Notes under the pieces: generated by a model
Told to the model about the DNA's origin: nothing
The model's input: only the letters and a program-made list of their open reading frames with translations
Databases searched by the model: none
DNA from: Burkholderiales bacterium RIFCSPHIGHO2_01_FULL_63_240
Lineage (GTDB): Bacteria > Pseudomonadota > Gammaproteobacteria > Burkholderiales > Burkholderiaceae_C
Assembly (NCBI GenBank): GCA_001770725.1
Contig: MERU01000006.1
Location: 186,001 to 250,000, forward strand
DNA: 64,000 nt
Direction of reading: 5' to 3'
Shown here: positions 54,213 through 63,000 of the stretch, piece by piece
How positions within the stretch are numbered: position 1 is the stretch's first letter
How the letters are laid out: each line of letters begins with the position of its first letter
Translations under genes and position numbers: made by a program

Positions 54213-54704
54213 GTGGAGGACGTCGCCGTGCACGTGTTTCAACAAGCTCCTCGGCGGGTGCGCGTCCGGACGGGCGGCTTCACCTACCTGATGCTGCTGT
54301 GGTGGGTGGCGCTGTCCGGCCTGATGCTGGCGGCCTTGGCCCAGAGCTGGGTGCTGGATGCGCGCCGTGCGCGCGAGGCTGAGCTGGTCTGGCGTGGCGA
54401 GCAGTTCCGCCAGGCCATCGAGGCCTACGCGAGCGTGCCGGTGGGCGAGGGGCAGTCCCACCTGCCTCGGCGACTCGAGGACCTGCTGGAGGACCGCCGC
54501 AGTGGCGAGTTGCAGCGTCACCTCAAGCGCATCTGGCCTGACCCGATGACCGGCCGCACCGAATGGGGCCTGGTGCGCGAAGGCGATGGCATCACGGGTG
54601 TGCACAGCCTGTCGACAGCGCGATCGTTGAACGCACCCGAGGGCGTGCTTCGTTACGAACAATGGACGTTTGTGCTGGGGCAACCACAGGCGCTGCGCCC
54701 TTGA
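54213..54704 (+). CDS. Atypical pseudopilin lacking Glu5 (tip-like)
   Basis: The 163-residue product has a prepilin-like segment GG|FTYLMLLWWVALSGLMLAAL, but methionine takes the place of the usual glutamate at position 5. GspK, the tip pseudopilin of type II systems, also lacks this glutamate. The body contains a helix (RRAREAELVWRGEQFRQAIEAYA) and RIWPDPMTGRTEWGLV. It starts with GTG four bases after the preceding gene; a second in-frame GTG at 54228 gives a shorter leader. It is the last gene of the secretion operon. Confidence 0.8.
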   Translation: MEDVAVHVFQQAPRRVRVRTGGFTYLMLLWWVALSGLMLAALAQSWVLDARRAREAELVWRGEQFRQAIEAYASVPVGEGQSHLPRRLEDLLEDRRSGELQRHLKRIWPDPMTGRTEWGLVREGDGITGVHSLSTARSLNAPEGVLRYEQWTFVLGQPQALRP

Positions 54705-54718
54705 GGCTGAGTGAAGTT

Positions 54719-54736
54719 TCGTCAAGAAACCGTCAC
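54719..54736 (+). promoter_or_regulatory. pho box: Possible second Pho box before epsA
   Basis: TCGTCAAGAAACCGTCAC holds two GTCA cores 11 bases apart and matches about 12 of 18 PhoB-operator positions. A -10-like TAGACT lies 11 bases downstream at 54747. It is weaker than the box at 45027. Confidence 0.4.
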
Positions 54737-54775
54737 GCGCGGTCTCTAGACTGCTGCGGTTCACCCCCACACACC

Positions 54776-55600
54776 ATGACGACCACAACCATCGCCCCAG
54801 ATCAGTCGGAAGTGCTCCTTCGCGTCATCGAAGCCGCTCCGCAGGTCTGCCGCAGGCACCAGTTCTTCGTCTGGACCCAGGGCGACTTCCAGCGGTGGCT
54901 GCCGCACAAGCTCAGCCTGTGTGGCAGCTACGACCGAGATCAACGCGAGCTGGTGTTTGACCTCTTCAACAGCTTGCCCATGCCCGATGCCGTGACCCGT
55001 GCATTGCGTGATCGGCACAGCATGCTGGTGTCTGCGGCACTGACGAGCTGGCAGCGGGGACGGGGACAGGCCGTGGTGCTGGACATCAGGCAGTTGCCGG
55101 GTCATGACGCCCTGGTCAGCGAACTCGTTGCGCTGGGCTACGGCCGCTTCATCGTTCACGGGCTCACCCGACCTGGTCGCCCCGACGAGGTCGAGAGCGT
55201 TTTCCTGTTCGGCCAGCCCGGGCCGGATGCCGACGACAACGCCAGGCAGGCGCTGGACATGCTCCTGCCCTGCGTGCACCTGGCCTACCAACGGGTGTGC
55301 GTGACCGAGCGGCAGATGAGCCAGTCCCGCACCGGGGCCTCGTCGTCGGTCAATGGCGTGGCCCTCAGGCCCTCGCCCATCACCGAGCGCGAACGCGAAA
55401 TCCTGGTCTGGGTCCGCGATGGTTTGAGCAACCAGCAGATCAGCGAGAAGCTGGGCATCAGCGCGCTGACGGTCAAGAACCACGTTCAGAAGATCCTGCG
55501 CAAGCTGGGAGCGGCCAATCGGGCCCAGGCCGTGGCCAAGGCCATGAGCATGAACGCGTTGGGGGCGGCGAACTTCCACCTGGGTGAGTCCTCGGTGTGA
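54776..55600 (+). CDS. epsA: LuxR-family regulator, EpsA type (PEP-CTERM/exopolysaccharide-associated)
   Basis: The 274-residue protein has an N-terminal ligand or sensor-like domain (FFVWTQGDFQRWLPHKLSLCGSYDR, LPMPDAVTRALRDRH) and a C-terminal LuxR helix-turn-helix (ITEREREILVWVRDGLSNQQISEKLG, LTVKNHVQKILRKLGAANRAQAV). The N-terminal pattern fits the EpsA regulators found with exosortase and exopolysaccharide genes. It lies between the secretion operon and a PEP-CTERM gene, which it may control. Confidence 0.82.
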   Translation: MTTTTIAPDQSEVLLRVIEAAPQVCRRHQFFVWTQGDFQRWLPHKLSLCGSYDRDQRELVFDLFNSLPMPDAVTRALRDRHSMLVSAALTSWQRGRGQAVVLDIRQLPGHDALVSELVALGYGRFIVHGLTRPGRPDEVESVFLFGQPGPDADDNARQALDMLLPCVHLAYQRVCVTERQMSQSRTGASSSVNGVALRPSPITEREREILVWVRDGLSNQQISEKLGISALTVKNHVQKILRKLGAANRAQAVAKAMSMNALGAANFHLGESSV

Positions 55601-55774
55601 TCCGTTCGGCTCAGTTGTGAGCCGTCATGGTCTGCCCGGCTCACGGGGAACCACCTGGGTTGATCGCACGCATGTCACACGCCCCCAACACACTGCATGC
55701 AACTCGGGAGCCGGTTGTCCATGGGCCTGAGTGAAACCCACAAGTTCTGCCTAACCTTGAACGGAGAGACTCCA

Positions 55775-56590
55775 ATGAAACTGCAACACATCGTGGCCGC
55801 TGTGGCCCTGGCCGCTTCCGGCACCGCTTTCGCCAACGTCCTGGACCCGCTGGTTACCACCGGCCAAGGCGGTGAAATGTCCCTGACCGTCTACAGCGCT
55901 CAGGCCCAGGCCTCGGTGCTGATCGACACCGGCATCATGCTGGCCGACTTCCGCAGCATCTTCACCTCCGGTGCCAAGTCCTTCAGCCTGGACCTGAGCT
56001 CCAACTCGGCTTTCAACAGCTTCCTGGCCCTGGCTGGTGACGCTTCCGACATCCGCTTCGCCTTCTTCGGTGGCGACAACTCGGGTGTGTCGGCTGCCCA
56101 GCGCACGATGATCACCACCGTGAGCGGCGACGCCACGACGGTGACCAACGGCAACATGGTCGACTCCCTGAACCAGATCAAGAACAACTACCTGGACACC
56201 GCCAACCTGAAGCCGGCCATCAACGTCACCCTGGGCGGTCAGGCCAACGGCTCGCTGCTGGCTCAGAAGGGCACCGACGGCAACGCTTATTTCCTGGAAG
56301 TCGTGGGCCCCACCTTCGGTGGCAAGTTTGTCGACACCAGCGCCGCCATCGGCACCTCGGTGGGCATCTATGACTTCGTGCGCAGCAGCACCAGCGCCCT
56401 CGGCGACGCCACCGAGTCCGCGTTGATCGGTGAAGGCGGCAGGACCGCTGTGGCCGGCCTGGCCAAGAACGCCGCTGGCAACTACGTGTTCACCGTTGCC
56501 GCTCCCGTGCCTGAACCCAGCAGCTACGCCCTGGCCCTGGCCGGTCTGGCCCTGGTGGGTGCTGCCGCCCGCCGTCGCGCTGCCAAGTGA
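55775..56590 (+). CDS. PEP-CTERM sorting-domain protein
   Basis: The 271-residue exported protein has a signal peptide ending in AFA, a Ser/Ala/Thr-rich body without a recognised domain, and the sorting tag VPEPSSYALALAGLALVG followed by ARRRAAK. GGAGAG precedes the ATG. The gene uses a narrow codon set, as in highly expressed genes, unlike most of the window. A perfect 11-base hairpin follows the stop. Likely an abundant surface or matrix protein. Confidence 0.9.
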   Translation: MKLQHIVAAVALAASGTAFANVLDPLVTTGQGGEMSLTVYSAQAQASVLIDTGIMLADFRSIFTSGAKSFSLDLSSNSAFNSFLALAGDASDIRFAFFGGDNSGVSAAQRTMITTVSGDATTVTNGNMVDSLNQIKNNYLDTANLKPAINVTLGGQANGSLLAQKGTDGNAYFLEVVGPTFGGKFVDTSAAIGTSVGIYDFVRSSTSALGDATESALIGEGGRTAVAGLAKNAAGNYVFTVAAPVPEPSSYALALAGLALVGAAARRRAAK

Positions 56591-56594
56591 TGTC

Positions 56595-56628
56595 CAAGGG
56601 TGCGGGGGTCCTGCTCCGCACCCTTGTT
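56595..56628 (+). terminator. Hairpin terminator after the PEP-CTERM gene
   Basis: CAAGGGTGCGG (56595-56605) pairs perfectly with CCGCACCCTTG (56616-56626), followed by TT. The T-run is short, but the position right after the stop fits a terminator. Confidence 0.7.
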
Positions 56629-56715
56629 CCTCACCTCCCGTCTGAATCGGATTCCGGGCTTCGCCCGGGGTCTCCCCCTGCGCTCCTCTTCCTGCCCTAC
56701 ACCCTCGAGGTCAAC

Positions 56716-58113
56716 ATGAAACTGCGTCTCCTCTCGCTGGCCGCCATGGCTGCTTTCGTCGGCCAGGCCCACGCCCTGACCCCCGCCCAGATCGACACCG
56801 CACGCGCCGACGGCAGCCTGCTGGAAGTCACCATGTCCGGCGCCACCGCGCTGTCGGGCACCATCGGTGGCCTGTTCACCCAGAACTGCAAGTCCGGCAC
56901 CCAGGACATCTACCTGAACGACGCCGCCCTGTTCTCGGGTGAAACCGTCAACGGCAACATCATCAAGGCCTACAGCTGCGAGCTCAACGCCACCAACGAC
57001 TTCGGCGCCGCCTACGCCAACAAGAAGGTGCTGTTCCAGAAGTCCGACCAAGGCGGGTCTGGCAACGGCGTGTTCCCCGTTGCCACCAACAGCCAGCTGC
57101 CCTTCCTGAACGTCAGCGCTGCCACCTGCAACGCCACCACCAAGGTGTGCTCGACCATCGCTCAAAAGCGCCCTGACGGCGGCGTCTCCGACGTCTCGCC
57201 CATCGGCTTCAACCCCTCGGCCAACCGCCCGCTGAGCCCGATCGACTTCTCGGCCAACCCCGACGTGTCGAACAGCGACTTCCAACAGGTCCAAGGCGTG
57301 CTGCAGATCATCTTCGGTCTGGCCGTCAGCAACGAGCTGTACACCGCCCTGCAAACCGACCAGGCCACCACCGGCCGCCCCGTGGTTTCGAAGGCCGTGA
57401 TCGCTTCCATGCTGTCCAACAGCTACAACCCTGAACTGGGTTGGGCCCCGCTGTTCCGCAACGCCGCCAACATCAACGGCAAGACCCAGGTCAACATCTG
57501 CCGCCGCGTCAACGGCTCGGGCACCCAGACCTCGGCCAACCGCTTCTGGCTGGAATACGGCGCCAACGGTGGCGCCCTGACTCCGGCTGACAACGCTGGC
57601 AACTCGGCCTTCCCCAACGACTTCAACAACGCCCTGCCCAACGCCGACCTGATCCTGGTCTACGAAGGCTCGACCACCGGCAACGTGCGTGACTGCCTGG
57701 CCAAGGCCAACGACAACGGCGCTTTCGCCATCGGCCACGTGTCGCTGGAAAACGCCGAAACCGCCAAGTGGAAGTTCGCTGCCATCGACGGTGCCATCCC
57801 CTCGCGTGACAACGCCAAGCGTGGTTTCTATGACTACGTGTTCGAGTCGACCGTTCAGGTCGCCAAGACCGGCAACTCCGCCGCTGGCCGCGCCTTCCTG
57901 GTCGAGTTCACCAAGGCCGCTCAGAAGTCCACCAACCTGAACGCCCTGAGCGCTGCCAACCAGGCTGGCGTGATGACCCTGCCGACCGCTGCCGACTGCC
58001 CTGCCACCTTCACCTTCGTGGCCGCTGGCACCGCTGGCGAAACCTCGGTCAACAAGTTCTGCGGCCGCGTCACCCGCCCGAACCCCGCTGACCTGCTGAC
58101 CATCGTCAAGTGA
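56716..58113 (+). CDS. Secreted protein of unknown function, weakly like phosphate-type binding proteins
   Basis: The 465-residue protein has a signal peptide ending in AHA. Near the start, EVTMSGATALSGTIGGLF resembles the ligand-loop opening of PstS-like binding proteins, and GHVSLENAE...GAIPSRDNAKRGFYDYVFES resembles a later lobe; both likenesses are weak. Several cysteines are spread through the body (CKSG, CEL, CNATTKVC, CRR, CLAK, CPAT, CGR) and suggest disulfides. There is no PEP-CTERM tag. CGAGG precedes the ATG. Codon use is narrow, as in the previous gene. A strong terminator follows, before the two-partner secretion genes. Confidence 0.75.
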   Translation: MKLRLLSLAAMAAFVGQAHALTPAQIDTARADGSLLEVTMSGATALSGTIGGLFTQNCKSGTQDIYLNDAALFSGETVNGNIIKAYSCELNATNDFGAAYANKKVLFQKSDQGGSGNGVFPVATNSQLPFLNVSAATCNATTKVCSTIAQKRPDGGVSDVSPIGFNPSANRPLSPIDFSANPDVSNSDFQQVQGVLQIIFGLAVSNELYTALQTDQATTGRPVVSKAVIASMLSNSYNPELGWAPLFRNAANINGKTQVNICRRVNGSGTQTSANRFWLEYGANGGALTPADNAGNSAFPNDFNNALPNADLILVYEGSTTGNVRDCLAKANDNGAFAIGHVSLENAETAKWKFAAIDGAIPSRDNAKRGFYDYVFESTVQVAKTGNSAAGRAFLVEFTKAAQKSTNLNALSAANQAGVMTLPTAADCPATFTFVAAGTAGETSVNKFCGRVTRPNPADLLTIVK

Positions 58114-58155
58114 TCGGCCTGAGGGCCTGAGCCCCGCAAGGGCTCGCGTTCTCTC

Positions 58156-58194
58156 AACCCGGCGTTGCCTTGCGCAGCGCCGGGTTTCTTTTTG
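58156..58194 (+). terminator. Rho-independent terminator
   Basis: AACCCGGCG (58156-58164) pairs with CGCCGGGTT (58178-58186), followed by TCTTTTT. It ends the transcript of the secreted protein gene. Confidence 0.9.
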
Positions 58195-58319
58195 CCTGCT
58201 CGCAAGCCATCGTTCATCGGAGCCATCTCGGCGTGACCACCCAGGTGGGGGTCATTGAGCCATTCGGATCATGGGTTTCCACGACCCTTTCACGGCGCGT
58301 CGCCACACTCGCGCGCACC

Positions 58320-59966
58320 ATGCCCCACCGCCCAGCAGTCCCCATCGCAAGCCGCCTGGCCCTCGGCCTGATCCTGGCTGTCATCGCCTCATCGCCTTCG
58401 GCCCAGACGGGCGTTGCCGCAGCAACTGAAACCGCCGAGTCGAGCCAAGGCGCGCGCTTTGACGTGCTGGAGTTCGAAGTCGATGGCAACACCGTTTTGC
58501 CGGTCGAAGCGGTCGAGCGCGCCATCACGCCCTACCTGGGCCTGGGCAAGGCCTTTGCCGATGTCGAAGCCGCGCGCGCCGCACTCGAGAAGACCTACCA
58601 GGACGCCGGCTACGTCACCGTGTTCGTGGACCTGCCCGAGCAGGAGGTGTCCCAAGGTGTCGTGCGCCTGCGCGTGCTCGAAGGGCAGATCAGCCGCCTG
58701 AAGGTGACCGAAGCCAAGTACCACGACCCCGGTCTCATCCGCGATCGCGTGAGCGAGCTGGCGCCAGGCAAGGTGCCCAACTTCAACGTGGCGCAGGCCC
58801 AGCTGGCCGACCTCAACCGCACCGAAGACCGGCGCGTGCAGCCCATCTTGAGCCCGGGCCCGGTGCCTGGCACGGTCGAGGCCGAGCTCAAGGTGTCCGA
58901 CAAGCTGCCGCTGAGCTTCACCGTCGAGCTCAACAACCGCCAGGTGCAGTTCACCGACCCCTTGCGCCTGCAGGTCATGGGCCGCTACGGCAACCTCTTT
59001 CAGGAAGACCACACGCTGTCTTTCATCGGCATCGTCACGCCGCAGGACCCCAAGCAGAGCAAGGCCTTTGGCCTGAACTACCTCATCCCGCTGCCCGAAG
59101 GCAGCTCCTGGCAGGCCTCGCTGCTGGTGTCCGACAGCTCGGTGCAGCCGCTGGGCGGCACCAACGTGGTGGGCAAGGGCTTCAACGTGGCGCTCAAGCG
59201 CACCTGGGGCCTGCCGGCGGGCCAGGGTTTCTATCATGGGCTCACGATCGGGCTCGAATACAAGAACACGCGCGAGCGCATCAACGCGGGCGCAGACGGC
59301 AGCACCTTGTCCAGCCCGTTGCGTTATGCGCCGCTGGTCGTGGACTACAGCGCCACCTGGGTGCGAGGCGAACAGGTCTCCACGCTCACCGCGGGCGGCA
59401 CCTTTGCGCAGCGCCGCGTGGCACGCCGCAACGTCGAGTGCTTTGGCCAGGAAGACCAGTTCGGCTGCAAGCGCGAAGAGGGCGACGGCAGCTTCGCCGC
59501 TTTCCGCGTGGACGCGACCCACACGCACCCTTTGCCTGCCGGCCTGTCAGCCCGCTGGCGCCTGGGCGCGCAGTTCGCCAACCAGCCCCTGGTGGGGGCC
59601 GAGCAGTTCTCGGTCGGGGGCTTTGACACCGTGCGCGGCTACTACGAGGCCGAGATCCTGGGGGATTCGGGCTCGCACTTGGGCCTTGAAGTGTCAGGCC
59701 CCAACTGGGGCGGCGGCAGCGATGGCTCCTGGCGCGGCGCCTTCACCGAGTTGCAGGCCTATGGCTTTGCCGAAGCAGGGCGCATCAGCACGCAGAACGC
59801 ATCGGACGGCAGCCCCACGCAGGTGGCGGGGGCAGGCCTGGGCTTGCGCCTGAGGATGCCCTCGAGCCTGGCCGCCAGCGTCGACGTGGCCTGGCCCTTG
59901 AAGACCACCACCGCCACTCAGAAGGGCCACCCCCGTGTGCACGCCCGACTGATCCACGAATTCTGA
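58320..59966 (+). CDS. Two-partner secretion transporter TpsB (ShlB/FhaC/HecB family)
   Basis: This is the outer-membrane pore that exports the neighbouring TpsA protein. The 548-residue product has a signal peptide ending in PSAQT, two POTRA domains (FDVLEFEVDGNTVLPVEAVERAI; GQISRLKVTEAKYHD), and a 16-strand barrel containing the conserved loop-6 motif VRGY (FDTVRGYYEAEILG). The C-terminus ends in HEF with terminal phenylalanine. The ATG at 58320 is preferred over upstream in-frame codons. It lies 35 bases before the tpsA start. Confidence 0.93.
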   Translation: MPHRPAVPIASRLALGLILAVIASSPSAQTGVAAATETAESSQGARFDVLEFEVDGNTVLPVEAVERAITPYLGLGKAFADVEAARAALEKTYQDAGYVTVFVDLPEQEVSQGVVRLRVLEGQISRLKVTEAKYHDPGLIRDRVSELAPGKVPNFNVAQAQLADLNRTEDRRVQPILSPGPVPGTVEAELKVSDKLPLSFTVELNNRQVQFTDPLRLQVMGRYGNLFQEDHTLSFIGIVTPQDPKQSKAFGLNYLIPLPEGSSWQASLLVSDSSVQPLGGTNVVGKGFNVALKRTWGLPAGQGFYHGLTIGLEYKNTRERINAGADGSTLSSPLRYAPLVVDYSATWVRGEQVSTLTAGGTFAQRRVARRNVECFGQEDQFGCKREEGDGSFAAFRVDATHTHPLPAGLSARWRLGAQFANQPLVGAEQFSVGGFDTVRGYYEAEILGDSGSHLGLEVSGPNWGGGSDGSWRGAFTELQAYGFAEAGRISTQNASDGSPTQVAGAGLGLRLRMPSSLAASVDVAWPLKTTTATQKGHPRVHARLIHEF

Positions 59967-60001
59967 TCGCCCCCGATCAAACCCGTTGCATGAGGCCCGC
60001 C

Positions 60002-63000
60002 ATGGTTGTTTTTTTTCGCGCCTTCGTTCGTCGTCGCTCCGCTCTGCGTGAGGGCCGTCGTGCAGCGTTCACCCGCCGACTGAAAGCCTGGGCGGGCATC
60101 CGGCGTGATCGCCGCTGGAGCTTGCGTCCGTTGGCGGGTGCGGCGACCTGCCTGTTGATGGGGCAAGCCGCGTGGGCGGCACCGGACAAATTTGTGCTGC
60201 CCGTTGAACTGCAAGGCACCCGCACCATCCGTGGCAAGACCTTCAGCTTCCAACCCACGGGTCAAAACAGCAAGCTCGGCCCCAAGGTCGAGTTCCGCGA
60301 TGCCGATGGCAAGCTCCAGAGCGTGTCGATGAAACTGGTGCAGACCAGCAAGGCCGGTTTGTACAGCTGGTCGTCCTTCGACATCGGCTCGTCCGCCACC
60401 TTCGAGATCGAGACGCCCGGATCGGGCTCGTCGTCTTTGCACCGTGTCATCGGCAGCACCAAGCTCAGCGAGGTCTACGGCACGCTCAAGTCCAACGGCT
60501 CCGTCTACCTCATCAACCCCAACGGCGTGATGTTCGGCCAGGGCGCGCAGGTCAACGTGCAAGGCCTGGTGGCCAGCACCTTGAACATCTCCGACCAGGA
60601 CTTCCTGAACCTGACCGACCTCGACAACCGCACCACCCCGGTCTACGCCTGGGAAGACCTCAGCGGCGAAGACACCCCGGTCACCTTCGACCACCCGACC
60701 AACTACGTGCGGGTGGCCCCGGGCGCCAACATCACGACCCCGTCGGGTGGCAGCGTGTTCCTGATGGCCCGCAAGGTCGAGAACGCCGGCACCATCAGCA
60801 CCCCGGGGGGGCAGACCGCCCTGCTGGCTGGCGACGCCGTCTACATGAAGTCGCCGGACAAGGAAAAGGACATCTACGCCTCCGAGGTGAACCCCAGCCA
60901 GCCGGTGCTGCGCGGCTTTCTTTTCGAGGTGGGGAGCAACGAGGGCGAAGCCAGCAACCTGGGCACCATCCTGACCGAGCGGGGCAACACGACGCTGATG
61001 GCCCACACCGTTCGCCAGGGCGGCACGATCCGCGCCACGACCAGCGTGCAGGAAAACGGCTCTGTCTTCCTGCTGGCGCGCTCCGGCGTGACCAGTGGTG
61101 ACACCGTGCGCGCCAGCACCACGGGCAACCTGGTGCTCACCAGTGGCAGCCGCATCGAGATCACGCCCGACAACGGCGTGGCCGCTGGCGGTTCGGTCAA
61201 GATGACCCAGTCGCGCGTGGAACTGCAGGGCCAGACCATCTTGATGGAAGGCCAGGTGCGCAACGCGCAAGGCCAGGTGGTGACGCAAGGCGCCACCATC
61301 CAGGCGCCGGCCGCCAACGTGAACGTGCGTGCGGAAACCACGCCGAGCTACAAGGCCATTGCCGCCGAACCCACCTACGTGTCCGGCGCGCCCGCGGACG
61401 GCGCACGCTTCGTGATGCAGGAAGGCGCCCGCATCGACGTTTCGGGCACCACCGACACCACCGTCTCGGTGGCCCGCAACTTTGTGCAGACGGAGCTGCT
61501 GCGCAACGGCGACCTGGCCAGCAACCCCTTCCTCAAGGACGGCGAGCTGCTCAACAAGAAGGTGGTCTACGACGTGCGCAGCGCGCCCGCCGTCATCGAA
61601 GCTGCCACCCATCAGGGTTACAAGGACTCGATCAAGACCACGGCTGGCGAGCGCATGGCCCAGGGCGGCCAGGTCAACATCGTCTCCACGGGCGCCGTGC
61701 TGATGCAAGGCGGTAGCCAGGTGGACGTCTCGGGCGGCAAGGTCACCTTCACCGAGGCGGTGGTGGCCCCCACCCGCTTGTTGGGCGCCGATGGCAAAGC
61801 CTACACGCTGAACAACGCCCGAACCGATGTGCAGATCGTGGGCGTGTCGGGCTACCAGGACGCCGACGCCACCCGCTATGGCAACGTCTACCAGGGCCAG
61901 GCCAACCCCACCAAGGTGGAAGCCGGCTACACCCAGGGCGGCAGCGGCGGTGGCTTCCTGGTGCACGCCCCCACCATGGTGCTGGACGGCCAGGTGCGCG
62001 CCAACGTCATCCAGGGTGAACGCCAGCGCACGGGTGTCGATGCCCGCGCCAGCCTGGCCACCATGAAGCTGGGCCTGGGCATGCTGGGTAACCTCGTTGG
62101 CGGCCTCACCGTGCGTGCGCCCGGGGCGTCGGCGCCTTCGGTGGACTGGGCAAATCCGCTGACGGCGGCCTTGCCAGAGCGCAGCAGCGTGGCCGTTGAC
62201 TGGTTCAACGCCAGTGGTGCGGGTGGCATCACCGTGTCCACCCAAGGTGGCCTGAAGATCGAAGGCGGGGCCAACTTCGCCTTGCAGCGGGGTGGGAGCC
62301 TGACCCTGTCGGCAGCCGGTGAGGAGGGCATCTACCTGGGCGGGGACATCAGCGGGGCTGGGGCCTCGGTGTCTGTCACCACGAAGTCTGCTGTTGCAGG
62401 CACGGCGCCTTTGGCTGGCGGCATCACGTTGGCGGCAGGGCGTCGCATCGACGTTGCCGGTGACGTGGTCAACCAGCGGCGTGATGGGGGCCTGGCGGGC
62501 ACGGCCGTGGCGGGCGGCAAGGTGACGCTGAGCTCTGCTGCAGGCCTGGACCTGCAGGCCGGCACGGCCATCGACGTCTCGGGCGGCGCCACGGTGTCCA
62601 CCACGGGGGGCATCACCGGCACCCGCGCCGGCAGCATCAGCCTGACGGCCAACACCGAAGCCAAAGAGCAGGGCTTCAAGGCGGTCGAGCTGGGTGCCAG
62701 CCTGCAAGGCCACACCTTGGCCGGCACCACCACCAAGGCCTTCAACGACGTGGGCGACGCCAACACGGGCAAGCTGACCCTCAAGGTCGGCGAGGTCGAC
62801 ATCGTGGGGCCGGACGCCCCGGCGCTGAAAAAGGGCGCGGCGATCGACGGCTTCGTGCTGGGCAGCGGCTTTTTCAACCAGGGCGGCTTCAGCCAGTTCG
62901 ACATCGACGGCGTGCGTCGCTTGACGGTGGATGGCAGCGCGCGCATCAAGCCTCAGGTGGCGCAGTGGCTGGCCAAGTCCAGGTTGCTGAACGCCACGAC

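Noticed and set aside
59918-62713. Minus-strand open frame of about 931 codons at the window end
   Set aside because: It is antisense to the tpsA gene, whose plus-strand frame is open to the window end and has a clear TPS domain. The missing stop only reflects truncation.
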